From assembly GCF_003515075.1 (NCBI RefSeq), contig NZ_QWLV01000001.1:805182-869181 (forward strand): a stretch of 64,000 nucleotides of DNA. Direction: 5' to 3'. Positions 7,999 through 15,795 of this stretch are shown piece after piece (the first letter of the stretch is position 1; every line of letters begins with the position of its first letter). Source of the stretch: Sphingomonas gilva (lineage in GTDB: Bacteria; Pseudomonadota; Alphaproteobacteria; Sphingomonadales; Sphingomonadaceae). The notes below the pieces were generated by a model. That model made no database searches, had not been told where the DNA came from, and saw only the letters and a program-made list of their open reading frames with translations. Both the position numbers and the translations under genes were made by a program.

Positions 7999-10740
7999 AT
8001 GGCTCACCGTTTCATGGTTCCGGCGTCCCTGTTGTTGGCCGGCACGTCGGCCTTCGCCCAGACCAGTCCGGCGCCGGCCGATCAGGCGGCGCCCCCCGCG
8101 ACGACGCAGCCCGCGCCGCTGACGCAGGAGGACGTCGCGCCGGAGACCACGGTCGATCCTCAGGGCGTCGAGGGCGACGCCGCTCCGCCGCAGGAGGCCG
8201 GCATCATCGTGACGGGTTCGCGCATCCGCGGCATCGCGCCTGTGGGTTCGAACGTGATCGCGGTGGGCGCCGAGCAGCTCGAGCGGCAGCCGACCGCGAC
8301 CGTGACCGACTTCCTCCGCAAGATTCCGCAGGTGCAGGGCTTCGGCGTCGACGCCTCGTCGCCCACGGTGTCCGGCCAGGGCGGCACCAACACCACTCGC
8401 GGCAGCTCGATCAACCTGCGCGGCCTGGGGCCGGGCGCGACGCTAACCCTGCTCGACGGCCAGCGCCTGCCGTCGAGCGGCGTTTCGGGCAACTACATCG
8501 ATCCCAATGCCATTCCGGCGATCGCGATCGAACGCGTCGAGGTGGTGGCGGACGGGGCGTCGGCGATCTACGGATCGGATGCTGTCGCCGGCGTGGTGAA
8601 TTTCATCACGCGCCGTGATTATGACGGCGTCATGGTCCGCGCCCGCGGCGGTCTTGCAGAAGATTATTGGCTTGCCCAGGCCGGCGCAGTTGTCGGCAAG
8701 CGGTGGGGCACGGGCGGCTTCGCCCTCTCCTACGAGCATACCGAGACCGATAATCTCAACGGCGGCGAGCGCAGCTACATCCGTTCGGACCTGACCGGGC
8801 TCGGCGGTAACGACTATCGCAACAGCCAGTGCAACCCGGGCAATATCGTCACGGGTGGCAGGTCCTACGCGATCCCGGTTGGCGGTGTGACGCCGGAGAC
8901 TGCGGCCTTGCTGATACCCGGAACGCGCAACTATTGCGAAAATCTGCGCTTCGGCGACATTCTGCCCTCCGAGACGCGCGACAGTTTCGTGTTCAACGCG
9001 CACCAGGAGATCGCCGAAGGGCTGACGCTCAACGCGCAGGTGCTGTTCAGCAACCGCAGCTACGAAGCCAAGGCGCTGCAGCAGGGATCGACATCCAATC
9101 TGGTCAACCTCAGCGTACCAAGTCGCAATCCCTATTTCGTCGCGCCGCCGGGAACCAATCCCGCGAGCGTGACGGTCGAATATGATTTCACACGCGAGCT
9201 CGGCCTCATCAACCAGACCGGCTATACGCGCGACAGGCGCTTCAGCGGCGGGCTGGAGTGGGAGATTTCCCAGGACTGGGAGTTCAACATCTCCGGCTTC
9301 TACGGCGTCGACGACAGCGCGCAGGTGACGCGGCGGATTGATTCAGGCGCGCTGAACGCGGCGCTCGGCAGCACCGATCCGGCGGCGGCGTTCAATCCCT
9401 TTGGCGGCGGCAACAGCCAGGCGGTGCTCGATTCGATCTTCGTCGGCATCTTCAATCCCTATGCGATCAACCGCACGCGCGGCGGCCAGGTGAATCTGAG
9501 CGGCTCGCTGCTCAGCCTGCCCGGCGGCGACGTGCGACTGGCGGTGGGGGCCGAGTTCATTCGCTATACGATCGACGGCGGGTCGGCGATGGGCAGGATC
9601 GACAGCCCGAACCTGCTCTATCAGAAGCAGGAGCGTAACCAGAAGTCCGCCTATGGCGAGCTTTTCATCCCCATTTTCGGCTCAGGCAACGCGGTTCCGG
9701 GGTTCGAGCGGCTCGACCTGTCGATCGCCGGGCGCATCGACGATTATAGCGATGTCGGTTCGACCACCAATCCCAAGTTCGGCGTCAACTGGTCTCCGGT
9801 GGACGGGCTGGTGCTGAAGGGCAGCTACGGCCAGTCGTTCCGCGCGCCCAACCTGCAGGACCTGCCGCTGTTGCGGACGGGCGCGGGTCTCGCGGTCGTC
9901 ACCTGGCTCGATCCCGAATCGCCGACCGGCAGCAGCGTGGGCCTGTCGCTCAACGCGGGCAATCCGGATCTCACGCCGGAAAAGGCGACGACATGGTCGG
10001 GCACCGTTGAGTTCAGCCCGCGCAGCACGCCCGGGCTGCTTCTCTCGGCGACCTATTTCAACATCGATTACAGCGACGTAATCGGTTTCCCGCCGCGCAC
10101 CGCGAACAGCCTGCTCGATCCGAACTACAGCTTCGTCGTGACGCGCAACCCGAGCGACGAGCTCATCCAGTCCTATCTTGATCAGGGCTTCACCATCGCG
10201 GGCATCCGTCCGCCGGTGGTCGGATTCTTCTATAACGGCCAGGCGCGGAATCTGGGGTCGATCCAGACCGACGGCGTCGACTTCAACCTGCTCTACGACA
10301 TCGACACCGATGTCGGCGAGTTCGGCCTGGGCCTCAACGGCACCTATCTGTTCAACTACAAGGTGGCGATCAGCCCCGACGCGCCGCTCGAGCAGCAGAA
10401 ATCGAACATCAACTTCCCGGTCGACTTCCGCGCGCGCGGATCGGTGGGCTGGTCCAACGCCGGCGCTTCGGTCGAGGTCACGGTCAACTATCTCAACGGC
10501 TACAACAATGTTCTGGTGAGCCCGGTCCAGCGGGTCGAATCGCTGACCACGGTCGATTTCCACCTGGGGTACGAATTCCAGCAGGACAGCGGCCTGCTGG
10601 AAGGGCTGGAGATCAGCCTGGACGGCACCAACTTCTTCAACGAACGCGCGCCGTTCGTGAACATCCAGAACGGCTTCGATCCGGGGCAGGCGAGCGCGCT
10701 CGGCCGCTTCGTCAATCTGACCGTCACGAAGAAGTTCTGA
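7999..10740 (+). CDS. TonB-dependent outer-membrane receptor
   Basis: 913 aa. A signal peptide ending AFAQ (about residue 21) is followed by a long Pro/Ala-rich stretch, the TonB box-like IIVTGSRI, the plug domain with INLRGLG and DGASAIYGSDAVAGVVNFI, and a 22-strand barrel region ending in Phe (LTVTKKF). It is paralogous to 26414-29134; shared blocks include CNPGN, NPYFVAPPGT and FNPFGGGNSQAV. Such receptors import substrates too large or too dilute for porins. The operon behind it suggests an aromatic or acyl compound. It is the first gene of the hydrolase/oxidoreductase/dehydratase/MarR operon, and the next gene follows within 10 bp. Confidence 0.95.
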   Translation: MAHRFMVPASLLLAGTSAFAQTSPAPADQAAPPATTQPAPLTQEDVAPETTVDPQGVEGDAAPPQEAGIIVTGSRIRGIAPVGSNVIAVGAEQLERQPTATVTDFLRKIPQVQGFGVDASSPTVSGQGGTNTTRGSSINLRGLGPGATLTLLDGQRLPSSGVSGNYIDPNAIPAIAIERVEVVADGASAIYGSDAVAGVVNFITRRDYDGVMVRARGGLAEDYWLAQAGAVVGKRWGTGGFALSYEHTETDNLNGGERSYIRSDLTGLGGNDYRNSQCNPGNIVTGGRSYAIPVGGVTPETAALLIPGTRNYCENLRFGDILPSETRDSFVFNAHQEIAEGLTLNAQVLFSNRSYEAKALQQGSTSNLVNLSVPSRNPYFVAPPGTNPASVTVEYDFTRELGLINQTGYTRDRRFSGGLEWEISQDWEFNISGFYGVDDSAQVTRRIDSGALNAALGSTDPAAAFNPFGGGNSQAVLDSIFVGIFNPYAINRTRGGQVNLSGSLLSLPGGDVRLAVGAEFIRYTIDGGSAMGRIDSPNLLYQKQERNQKSAYGELFIPIFGSGNAVPGFERLDLSIAGRIDDYSDVGSTTNPKFGVNWSPVDGLVLKGSYGQSFRAPNLQDLPLLRTGAGLAVVTWLDPESPTGSSVGLSLNAGNPDLTPEKATTWSGTVEFSPRSTPGLLLSATYFNIDYSDVIGFPPRTANSLLDPNYSFVVTRNPSDELIQSYLDQGFTIAGIRPPVVGFFYNGQARNLGSIQTDGVDFNLLYDIDTDVGEFGLGLNGTYLFNYKVAISPDAPLEQQKSNINFPVDFRARGSVGWSNAGASVEVTVNYLNGYNNVLVSPVQRVESLTTVDFHLGYEFQQDSGLLEGLEISLDGTNFFNERAPFVNIQNGFDPGQASALGRFVNLTVTKKF

Positions 10741-10747
10741 GTTGAGG

Positions 10748-11731
10748 ATGGCGACCGCAACCGACGACAAGGAAGCCGACCCGACGACGGATGCGGATGA
10801 CGGATCGCTTCTCGGCCGCTTCCGAGGGGAGCGGCCGGAGGCGTCCGCCTGGTTCGCCGAAGCGATAGCGGTAGAGCCCAGCCGATCGACATTCGCATCG
10901 GGCGGGGTCGACATCGAACTGTTGACCTGGGGCGAGATCGGCAAGCCCGGCCTGTTGTTCCTGCACGGCAACGGCGCGCACGCGGACTGGTGGAGCTTCA
11001 TCGCCCCCTATTTCGCGCGGGACTATCGCTGCGCCGCAATCAGCTGGTCTGGCATGGGCGGGTCCGGCTGGCGCGAGGCGTACGACCTTCCGACGTTCGG
11101 AGCGGAGGCGTGCGACGCGATCGCCGCCGCCGGGCTCGATCGCGCTTCGGTCAAGCCGGTGGCGATCGCGCATTCGTTCGGCGGCATGCCGCTGATGCAG
11201 GTCGGCGCCCATCATGCCGACCGCATAGCCGGCGGAATCATGGTCGACAGCTTCGTGCCGCCGCCCGACCGCAAGCCGCGCTGGACGACGCGCGGCGCGC
11301 CGACGCGGCGCTATCCGCAATTGGCCGACGCGCTGGCGCGCTATCGCTTCGCCCCCGAACAGGACAGCCAATGGCCGGAAGTGGTCGACCATCTCGCGCG
11401 CACGTCGCTGCGCTGGATGGAAGCCGACGCCCATGGCGAGGCGGGATGGACCTGGAAGTTCGATCCGACGCTGTGGGCGACGATGGACCGGACCGGGGCA
11501 GACGCGCTGCTGGAGCGCGTCGATGTGCCGGTCGCCTTGATCTTCGGCGAGGAATCGCTGCTGGTCCGCGCGGAAGCCGCGCAGGCGATGCAGGCGCGGC
11601 TGCGCAACTGTCCGATCGCGATCGCGATCCCGCACGCGCGCCATCACATCATGGTCGATCAACCGATCGCGCTCGTCGCGGCGCTGCGCGTGGCGGTTCA
11701 GGCGATCGCGGCAGTTGGAGACAGGAAATGA
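10748..11731 (+). CDS. Alpha/beta-hydrolase fold protein
   Basis: 327 aa if it starts at the ATG at 10748; a TTG at 10742 is the alternative, since GAGG directly abuts the ATG. The HGNGAHADWW segment (residues 73-82) supplies the oxyanion loop, S143 in AHSFGG is the nucleophile, and the C-terminal ARHHIMVDQP carries the catalytic His. There is no signal peptide, so it is cytoplasmic. Candidates are a carboxylester, lactone or C-C (beta-ketolase-type) hydrolase; nothing in the sequence decides. It lies 7 bp after the TonB receptor and overlaps the oxidoreductase by ATGA. Confidence 0.88.
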   Translation: MATATDDKEADPTTDADDGSLLGRFRGERPEASAWFAEAIAVEPSRSTFASGGVDIELLTWGEIGKPGLLFLHGNGAHADWWSFIAPYFARDYRCAAISWSGMGGSGWREAYDLPTFGAEACDAIAAAGLDRASVKPVAIAHSFGGMPLMQVGAHHADRIAGGIMVDSFVPPPDRKPRWTTRGAPTRRYPQLADALARYRFAPEQDSQWPEVVDHLARTSLRWMEADAHGEAGWTWKFDPTLWATMDRTGADALLERVDVPVALIFGEESLLVRAEAAQAMQARLRNCPIAIAIPHARHHIMVDQPIALVAALRVAVQAIAAVGDRK

Positions 11732-12726
11732 GGATCTGGCACAGCACCGAAGTCGGCGGGTCCGACGCCCTCGCCATCGCGCAGGTCGATCCGCCCCTTC
11801 CCGGGCCGGGCGAACTGCTGGTCGATGTCCGCGCGTGCGGCATCAATTTCCCCGACAGCCTCATCATTCGCGATCTCTATCAGTTCAAGCCGCAGCGTCC
11901 CTTCGCGCCCGGTGGCGAGGTGGCCGGAGTGGTCAGCGCCGTGGGCGATGGCGTCAACGGCTTCGCTGCCGGCGACCGCGTCATCGCGCGGACCGGCTGG
12001 GGCGGCCTTGCCGAGCAGGTCGTGGTGGCGGCGGACAAATGCATCACGATGCCCGGCGCCATGCCGTTCGACGAAGGCGCGGCGTTCCTGTTCACCTACG
12101 GCACCTCCTATCACGCGCTCAGGCAACGCGCCCGGCTCGCGGCGGGTGAGACCGTGCTCGTCCTCGGCGCAGCGGGCGGCACCGGGGTCGCCGCGATTGA
12201 GATCGCCAAGGCGTCCGGCGCGCGCGTCGTCGCGGCGGCGTCGAGCGAGGAGAAGGTGGCGTTCGCGCGAGAATGCGGCGCGGACGACGGCATCGTCTAT
12301 CCCTCGGGACCGCTGGACAAGAGCGCCTCGCGCGCTTTGGGCGAGGCGTTCAAGGCGGCCGCGCCCAAGGGATTCGACGTGGTCTATGATCCTGTCGGCG
12401 GCGACTATGCCGAGCCGGCGCTGCGCGCGATGGGATGGCGCGGGCGTTATCTGGTGGTCGGCTTCACCGCCGGGATACCCGCGCTTCCGTTCAATCTGCC
12501 GTTGCTCAAAGGGTGCGAGATCGTCGGCGTGTTCAATGGCGGTTTCCAGGCGAACGAACCCGAAGTGGCCGCCGCCAACACCCGCAAACTGATTGCGCTC
12601 TACGGAGAAGGCAAGCTTCACCCCCGCATCACGCGCCGCTTCGCTTTCGAGGACGCGCCCGAGGCGATCGACGCCATCGCCACGCGCGGCGCGCTGGGCA
12701 AGCTCGTCGTCATGGTGTCGGCATGA
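11728..12726 (+). CDS. NADPH:quinone oxidoreductase-like MDR protein
   Basis: 332 aa, zinc-free medium-chain dehydrogenase/reductase of the quinone oxidoreductase/enoyl reductase group. The N-terminal GroES-like part contains ACGINFPDSLIIRDLYQ and PGGEVAGVVSAVG; the NADPH site is GAAGGTGVAAIE. The structural-zinc cysteine cluster of alcohol dehydrogenases is absent. Close relatives include acrylyl-CoA-type and enoyl-CoA reductases as well as quinone reductases, so double-bond reduction of a CoA ester is possible here. The ATG has GGAGACAGGA upstream and overlaps the hydrolase stop by ATGA. The stop overlaps the next dehydratase-like gene the same way. Confidence 0.88.
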   Translation: MRIWHSTEVGGSDALAIAQVDPPLPGPGELLVDVRACGINFPDSLIIRDLYQFKPQRPFAPGGEVAGVVSAVGDGVNGFAAGDRVIARTGWGGLAEQVVVAADKCITMPGAMPFDEGAAFLFTYGTSYHALRQRARLAAGETVLVLGAAGGTGVAAIEIAKASGARVVAAASSEEKVAFARECGADDGIVYPSGPLDKSASRALGEAFKAAAPKGFDVVYDPVGGDYAEPALRAMGWRGRYLVVGFTAGIPALPFNLPLLKGCEIVGVFNGGFQANEPEVAAANTRKLIALYGEGKLHPRITRRFAFEDAPEAIDAIATRGALGKLVVMVSA

Positions 12727-13865
12727 CCGGCGCCGAAGCGCTGGCGCGGTTGACCGCGGCCTATGACGATCGTCTGGGCGAGGCGCGTCGGCGCAAGGCG
12801 GCGGGCGCGACGATCGTCGGCTATTTCCTCAATTCCGTGCCTGTCGAACTGATCGTCGCCGTCGGTCTCGATCCTGTCCGTCTGGTCGGCGATCCGGGAC
12901 GCCGCGCATCCATCGCCGATCGCTACATGGAAGAATATATGGACGGCGAGGTGCGCTCGATCTTCGGATCGATGCTCACCGGCGATTTCGATTTCGCCGA
13001 CCTGGTGGTGATCCCGCGCACGTCCGAAGTCTATCTGCAGCTCTATTACTTCCTGCGCGAGATGCCGCGCTGGGAACCGGATGCGCCGGTTCCCGAAACC
13101 TATCTGTTCGACCTGCTCCAATCGCCGCACTGGCTGACCGCGCGCTGGGACGAATCGCGCATGCGGTCGTTCGCGAAGCGGCTGGAGACGCTCGGCGGCC
13201 GGCCGGTCGACGACGGTGCGCTCGCCGAGGCGATAAGACTGTGCAACCGGCTGCGGTCGGCGCTCCAGGCGGCGAGCAGTTTGTGGCGCGGCGAGACCCG
13301 GCTCGACGGAATCGATGCGCTCAAGGTGATCGGCGCCGCGTCCGTGCTCGCGCCCGAGGACGCGATCGCCGCGCTCGACGCGTTGGCTGCCGATCCCCCG
13401 GAACCGCTGCCATCGGCCCCACGCCTGCTCCTTAAGGGCAGTCCGCAGAGCGACCCGCACGTCACCGCGCTGATCGAGGCGGCGGGCGGCCGCGTCGTCG
13501 CGCACGATCATGTCGCCGGCGACCCGACCTTCCGCGCGCTGGTCGCGGAGAACGACGCGCCCTGGGAGGCGCTCGCCGGTCACTATCAACGACATATTCT
13601 GGGTCCCCGCGTGCATCCGCAGGCCGATCAGGACGCGCATTTCATCGCACTGGCGCAAGAGGCGGCCATCGATGGCGTGATCTTCTTCCACGATGAATGG
13701 GACGACACGCTGGGCTGGGAATATCCCGACCAGCGCCAGTTGCTCGAGGCGCGAGGCATCCCGTCGCTGTTCCTGAAACGCCAACCCTATTTCGATCCGC
13801 CGGCCGAGGACCAGCGCGCCGCGATCTCCGATTTCCTCAGCCAGATCGCGAAGGTGCCGGCATGA
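12723..13865 (+). CDS. 2-hydroxyacyl-CoA dehydratase / benzoyl-CoA reductase-like subunit A (second pair)
   Basis: 380 aa. The signature LNSVPVELIVAVGLDPVRLVG (residues 36-56) is the family N-terminal block; DFADLVVIPRTSEVYLQLYYFL and GVIFFHDEWDDTLGWEYP follow at the positions of the second and third cluster-binding cysteines. Those positions hold T-S-E (100-102) and H-D-E-W instead of Cys, and the position of the first ligand (YMDGEVRSIF, about residues 72-81) has no Cys either. The sole cysteine is C174, in a helix (RLCNRL). It is paralogous to the A subunit at 1713-2819, with the same substituted sites. Overlaps by ATGA on both sides indicate tight stoichiometric coupling to its B partner. 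Confidence 0.85.
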   Translation: MTGAEALARLTAAYDDRLGEARRRKAAGATIVGYFLNSVPVELIVAVGLDPVRLVGDPGRRASIADRYMEEYMDGEVRSIFGSMLTGDFDFADLVVIPRTSEVYLQLYYFLREMPRWEPDAPVPETYLFDLLQSPHWLTARWDESRMRSFAKRLETLGGRPVDDGALAEAIRLCNRLRSALQAASSLWRGETRLDGIDALKVIGAASVLAPEDAIAALDALAADPPEPLPSAPRLLLKGSPQSDPHVTALIEAAGGRVVAHDHVAGDPTFRALVAENDAPWEALAGHYQRHILGPRVHPQADQDAHFIALAQEAAIDGVIFFHDEWDDTLGWEYPDQRQLLEARGIPSLFLKRQPYFDPPAEDQRAAISDFLSQIAKVPA

Positions 13866-15142
13866 CCGAAGACACACGGATGGCCGCGACCCATGCCGCC
13901 AATGCCTATCAGAAGGCCGGGCAGGCGCGCTTCCGCGAAGAGGTGATCGCCGGCGGCGCGCCCTATGTGATCGCCGAGGCGGTGACTCCGCATGAGATCT
14001 TCCACGCGCTCGACATTCCGGTGATCTCGCTGCCTTGGTATTCGGCGATCATCTCCGCCAAGCAGCTCTCGCCCTATTATTTCGGGCTGATGGACAAGCT
14101 CGGCTATCATGACGGCCTGCCGCGTTACGGATCGCTGCCGTTCATGACGACGCTGGACGGGGACCGCGACCGCGCACCCTATGGCGGCCTGCCGAAGCCG
14201 CTGATGATCCTCGAACGGCTGCGCGGCGATTTCGGACAGAAGATCGGCGAGCAATGGGCGCGCGCCTTCGGCGGGGACGTGCCGCTGGTTTCGCTCGACA
14301 GCTCGTCGCTCGCCGATCTCGGCAGCCCGTGGTTCGACCGCAACCAGCACGGCTGGGAGGAACTCTACGGCTCCGACCGGCTGGATTTCCAGGTCGAGCA
14401 GTTGAAGGGCGTGATCGCGCTCACCGAGGCGCTGACGCATCGCGCGCTCGATCCCGAGGAGCTGCGCAAGGTGATGCATCTGGTCAACCAGGCCGGTGAG
14501 CAGGTCGATCGCGCCAAGCGGCTGATCGGCGGGACCAAGCCGGTGCCGGTGTCGCTGCCCGAGCAGCTGACCAACATCATGGCCGCGACATGGAATCGCG
14601 GCGGGCAGTGGGCGGTCGATCATCTGACCGCCTATTGCGACGAGATCGAGGAGCGGATCGATAAAGGCTATGCGATCTGCCCGAACGAGAAGGTCCGCCT
14701 GCTGTGGGTCAACAACGGCCTGTGGTTCAACACCGGCTTCTACCGCGCCTTCGAGGAGAGCCACGGCGCGACCTTTGTGTGGTCGATGTATTCGAACTTC
14801 CTGTCGGACGGGTATCGCAAATATTTCGACGACGGGGTCGATCCGCTCCGCGCGCTGGCGGCGCGGCACATCAGCATGAACGAGCAGCTTCATCTGCCCG
14901 GCTGGATGGCCGAATGGATCGTCCAGCAGGCGAAGGACTATCAGTGCGACGGCGCAGTGGTCCTGGTGCCGATCGGCGACCGGATGAGCTCGTTCGGCAC
15001 CAAGATCTGCCAGCTCGCGCTGGAACAGGCGGGCATCCCGACGCTGGAGCTGACCGCCAGCATGGTCGATTCTCGCCTGTGGGACAATGACGCGATGATC
15101 GCTAAGGTCGGTCGTTTCATCGAGGAGCGAATCGCGGCGTGA
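13862..15142 (+). CDS. 2-hydroxyacyl-CoA dehydratase / benzoyl-CoA reductase-like subunit B (second pair)
   Basis: 426 aa, the same length as its paralogue at 2816-4096. Shared blocks are TPHEIFHALD (residues 42-51), GYHDGLPRY (81-89), CPNE with C273, EESHG and SDGYRKY. It has four cysteines (in AYCDE, CPNE, YQCDG and TKICQ), but none in GYHDGLPRYGSLPF or in the VPIGDRMSSFG segment where canonical members keep cluster ligands. The C-terminal QAGIPTLELTASMVD is the usual family ending. Together with 12723-13865 it should form a heterodimer or heterotetramer in the cytoplasm. The stop overlaps the MarR start as GTGA. Confidence 0.83.
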   Translation: MTEDTRMAATHAANAYQKAGQARFREEVIAGGAPYVIAEAVTPHEIFHALDIPVISLPWYSAIISAKQLSPYYFGLMDKLGYHDGLPRYGSLPFMTTLDGDRDRAPYGGLPKPLMILERLRGDFGQKIGEQWARAFGGDVPLVSLDSSSLADLGSPWFDRNQHGWEELYGSDRLDFQVEQLKGVIALTEALTHRALDPEELRKVMHLVNQAGEQVDRAKRLIGGTKPVPVSLPEQLTNIMAATWNRGGQWAVDHLTAYCDEIEERIDKGYAICPNEKVRLLWVNNGLWFNTGFYRAFEESHGATFVWSMYSNFLSDGYRKYFDDGVDPLRALAARHISMNEQLHLPGWMAEWIVQQAKDYQCDGAVVLVPIGDRMSSFGTKICQLALEQAGIPTLELTASMVDSRLWDNDAMIAKVGRFIEERIAA

Positions 15143-15633
15143 CCACCGGGCTCAACGATCTCGTGCCGAGCCACGCGTCACGGGGGCAGGGCGAATACGA
15201 CATCGGCGTGCTGCGGGACGTGATCGTCTTCCGGCTGCGGCGTATTCGCAACCATATGACCGAGTCGTTCCGCGCGGGCGGCTGGCGCGACGGACTGAAG
15301 CCCGGCGAGTTCACCACGCTTGCGTTGATCGTCGCCAATCCCGGCATCTCGCAGATCGATCTCGCGCGCGTCGGGGGATTCGACCAGACCTCGCTGGTGG
15401 GGATCATGGACGATCTCGAACGGCGCGGCTGGGCGGGACGGGCCAAGGACCCCGACGATCGCCGCCGCCATCGCATCGTCGCCACCGCCGCCGGCCGCGA
15501 AGCGCTCGACGGGCTGATGGCGCGGGCGCAGGAGAACGAGCGGCCCGCGCGCGAGGCGCTGACGCCCGCCGAGCTCGACGCGTTCATGAACGCGCTCGAC
15601 AAGATCTACCACCGGCTGCTCGACCCCGAATAG
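15139..15633 (+). CDS. ferC: MarR-family regulator, FerC-like
   Basis: 164 aa from a GTG overlapping the previous stop (GTGA), with GAGGAG 11 bp upstream. The winged helix-turn-helix spans GISQIDLARVGGFDQTSLVGIMDDLERRGW, followed by the wing DPDDRRRHRIVAT. In Sphingobium SYK-6 the ferulate operon ferBA is repressed by the MarR-type protein FerC, which hydroxycinnamoyl-CoA thioesters release. This gene lies 162 bp upstream of an aldehyde dehydrogenase-ferB-ferA operon, so the same role is likely. Unusually, it is translationally coupled to the end of the dehydratase-like operon, so its own level would follow that operon. The symbol is assigned by context. Confidence 0.75.
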   Translation: MTTGLNDLVPSHASRGQGEYDIGVLRDVIVFRLRRIRNHMTESFRAGGWRDGLKPGEFTTLALIVANPGISQIDLARVGGFDQTSLVGIMDDLERRGWAGRAKDPDDRRRHRIVATAAGREALDGLMARAQENERPAREALTPAELDAFMNALDKIYHRLLDPE

Positions 15634-15739
15634 GCAGGAGCGGGAAGCGTGGCGGCGGGCCCGATTCCGCCTGCCGGCATGATCATCGCAAACATCCAGC
15701 CGCCACCGATGCCCTGAAAACAATTGCCTATTTTGCCAC

Positions 15740-15768
15740 TTGTCGCCTTTACGCTATTACGCTATTTC
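15740..15768 (+). promoter_or_regulatory. Putative promoter/operator of the ferulate-type operon with tandem TTACGCTA repeat
   Basis: In the 162-bp gap before the aldehyde dehydrogenase the sequence turns AT-rich. TTGTCG (15740-15745) and TATTTC (15763-15768) are 17 bp apart and could serve as -35 and -10. Between them the 8-mer TTACGCTA is repeated directly without a gap (15749-15756, 15757-15764), which may be a regulator or polymerase contact. This is a guess from composition and spacing. Confidence 0.35.
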
Positions 15769-15795
15769 ACATAACAATCAGCGATGGAGAGGATT

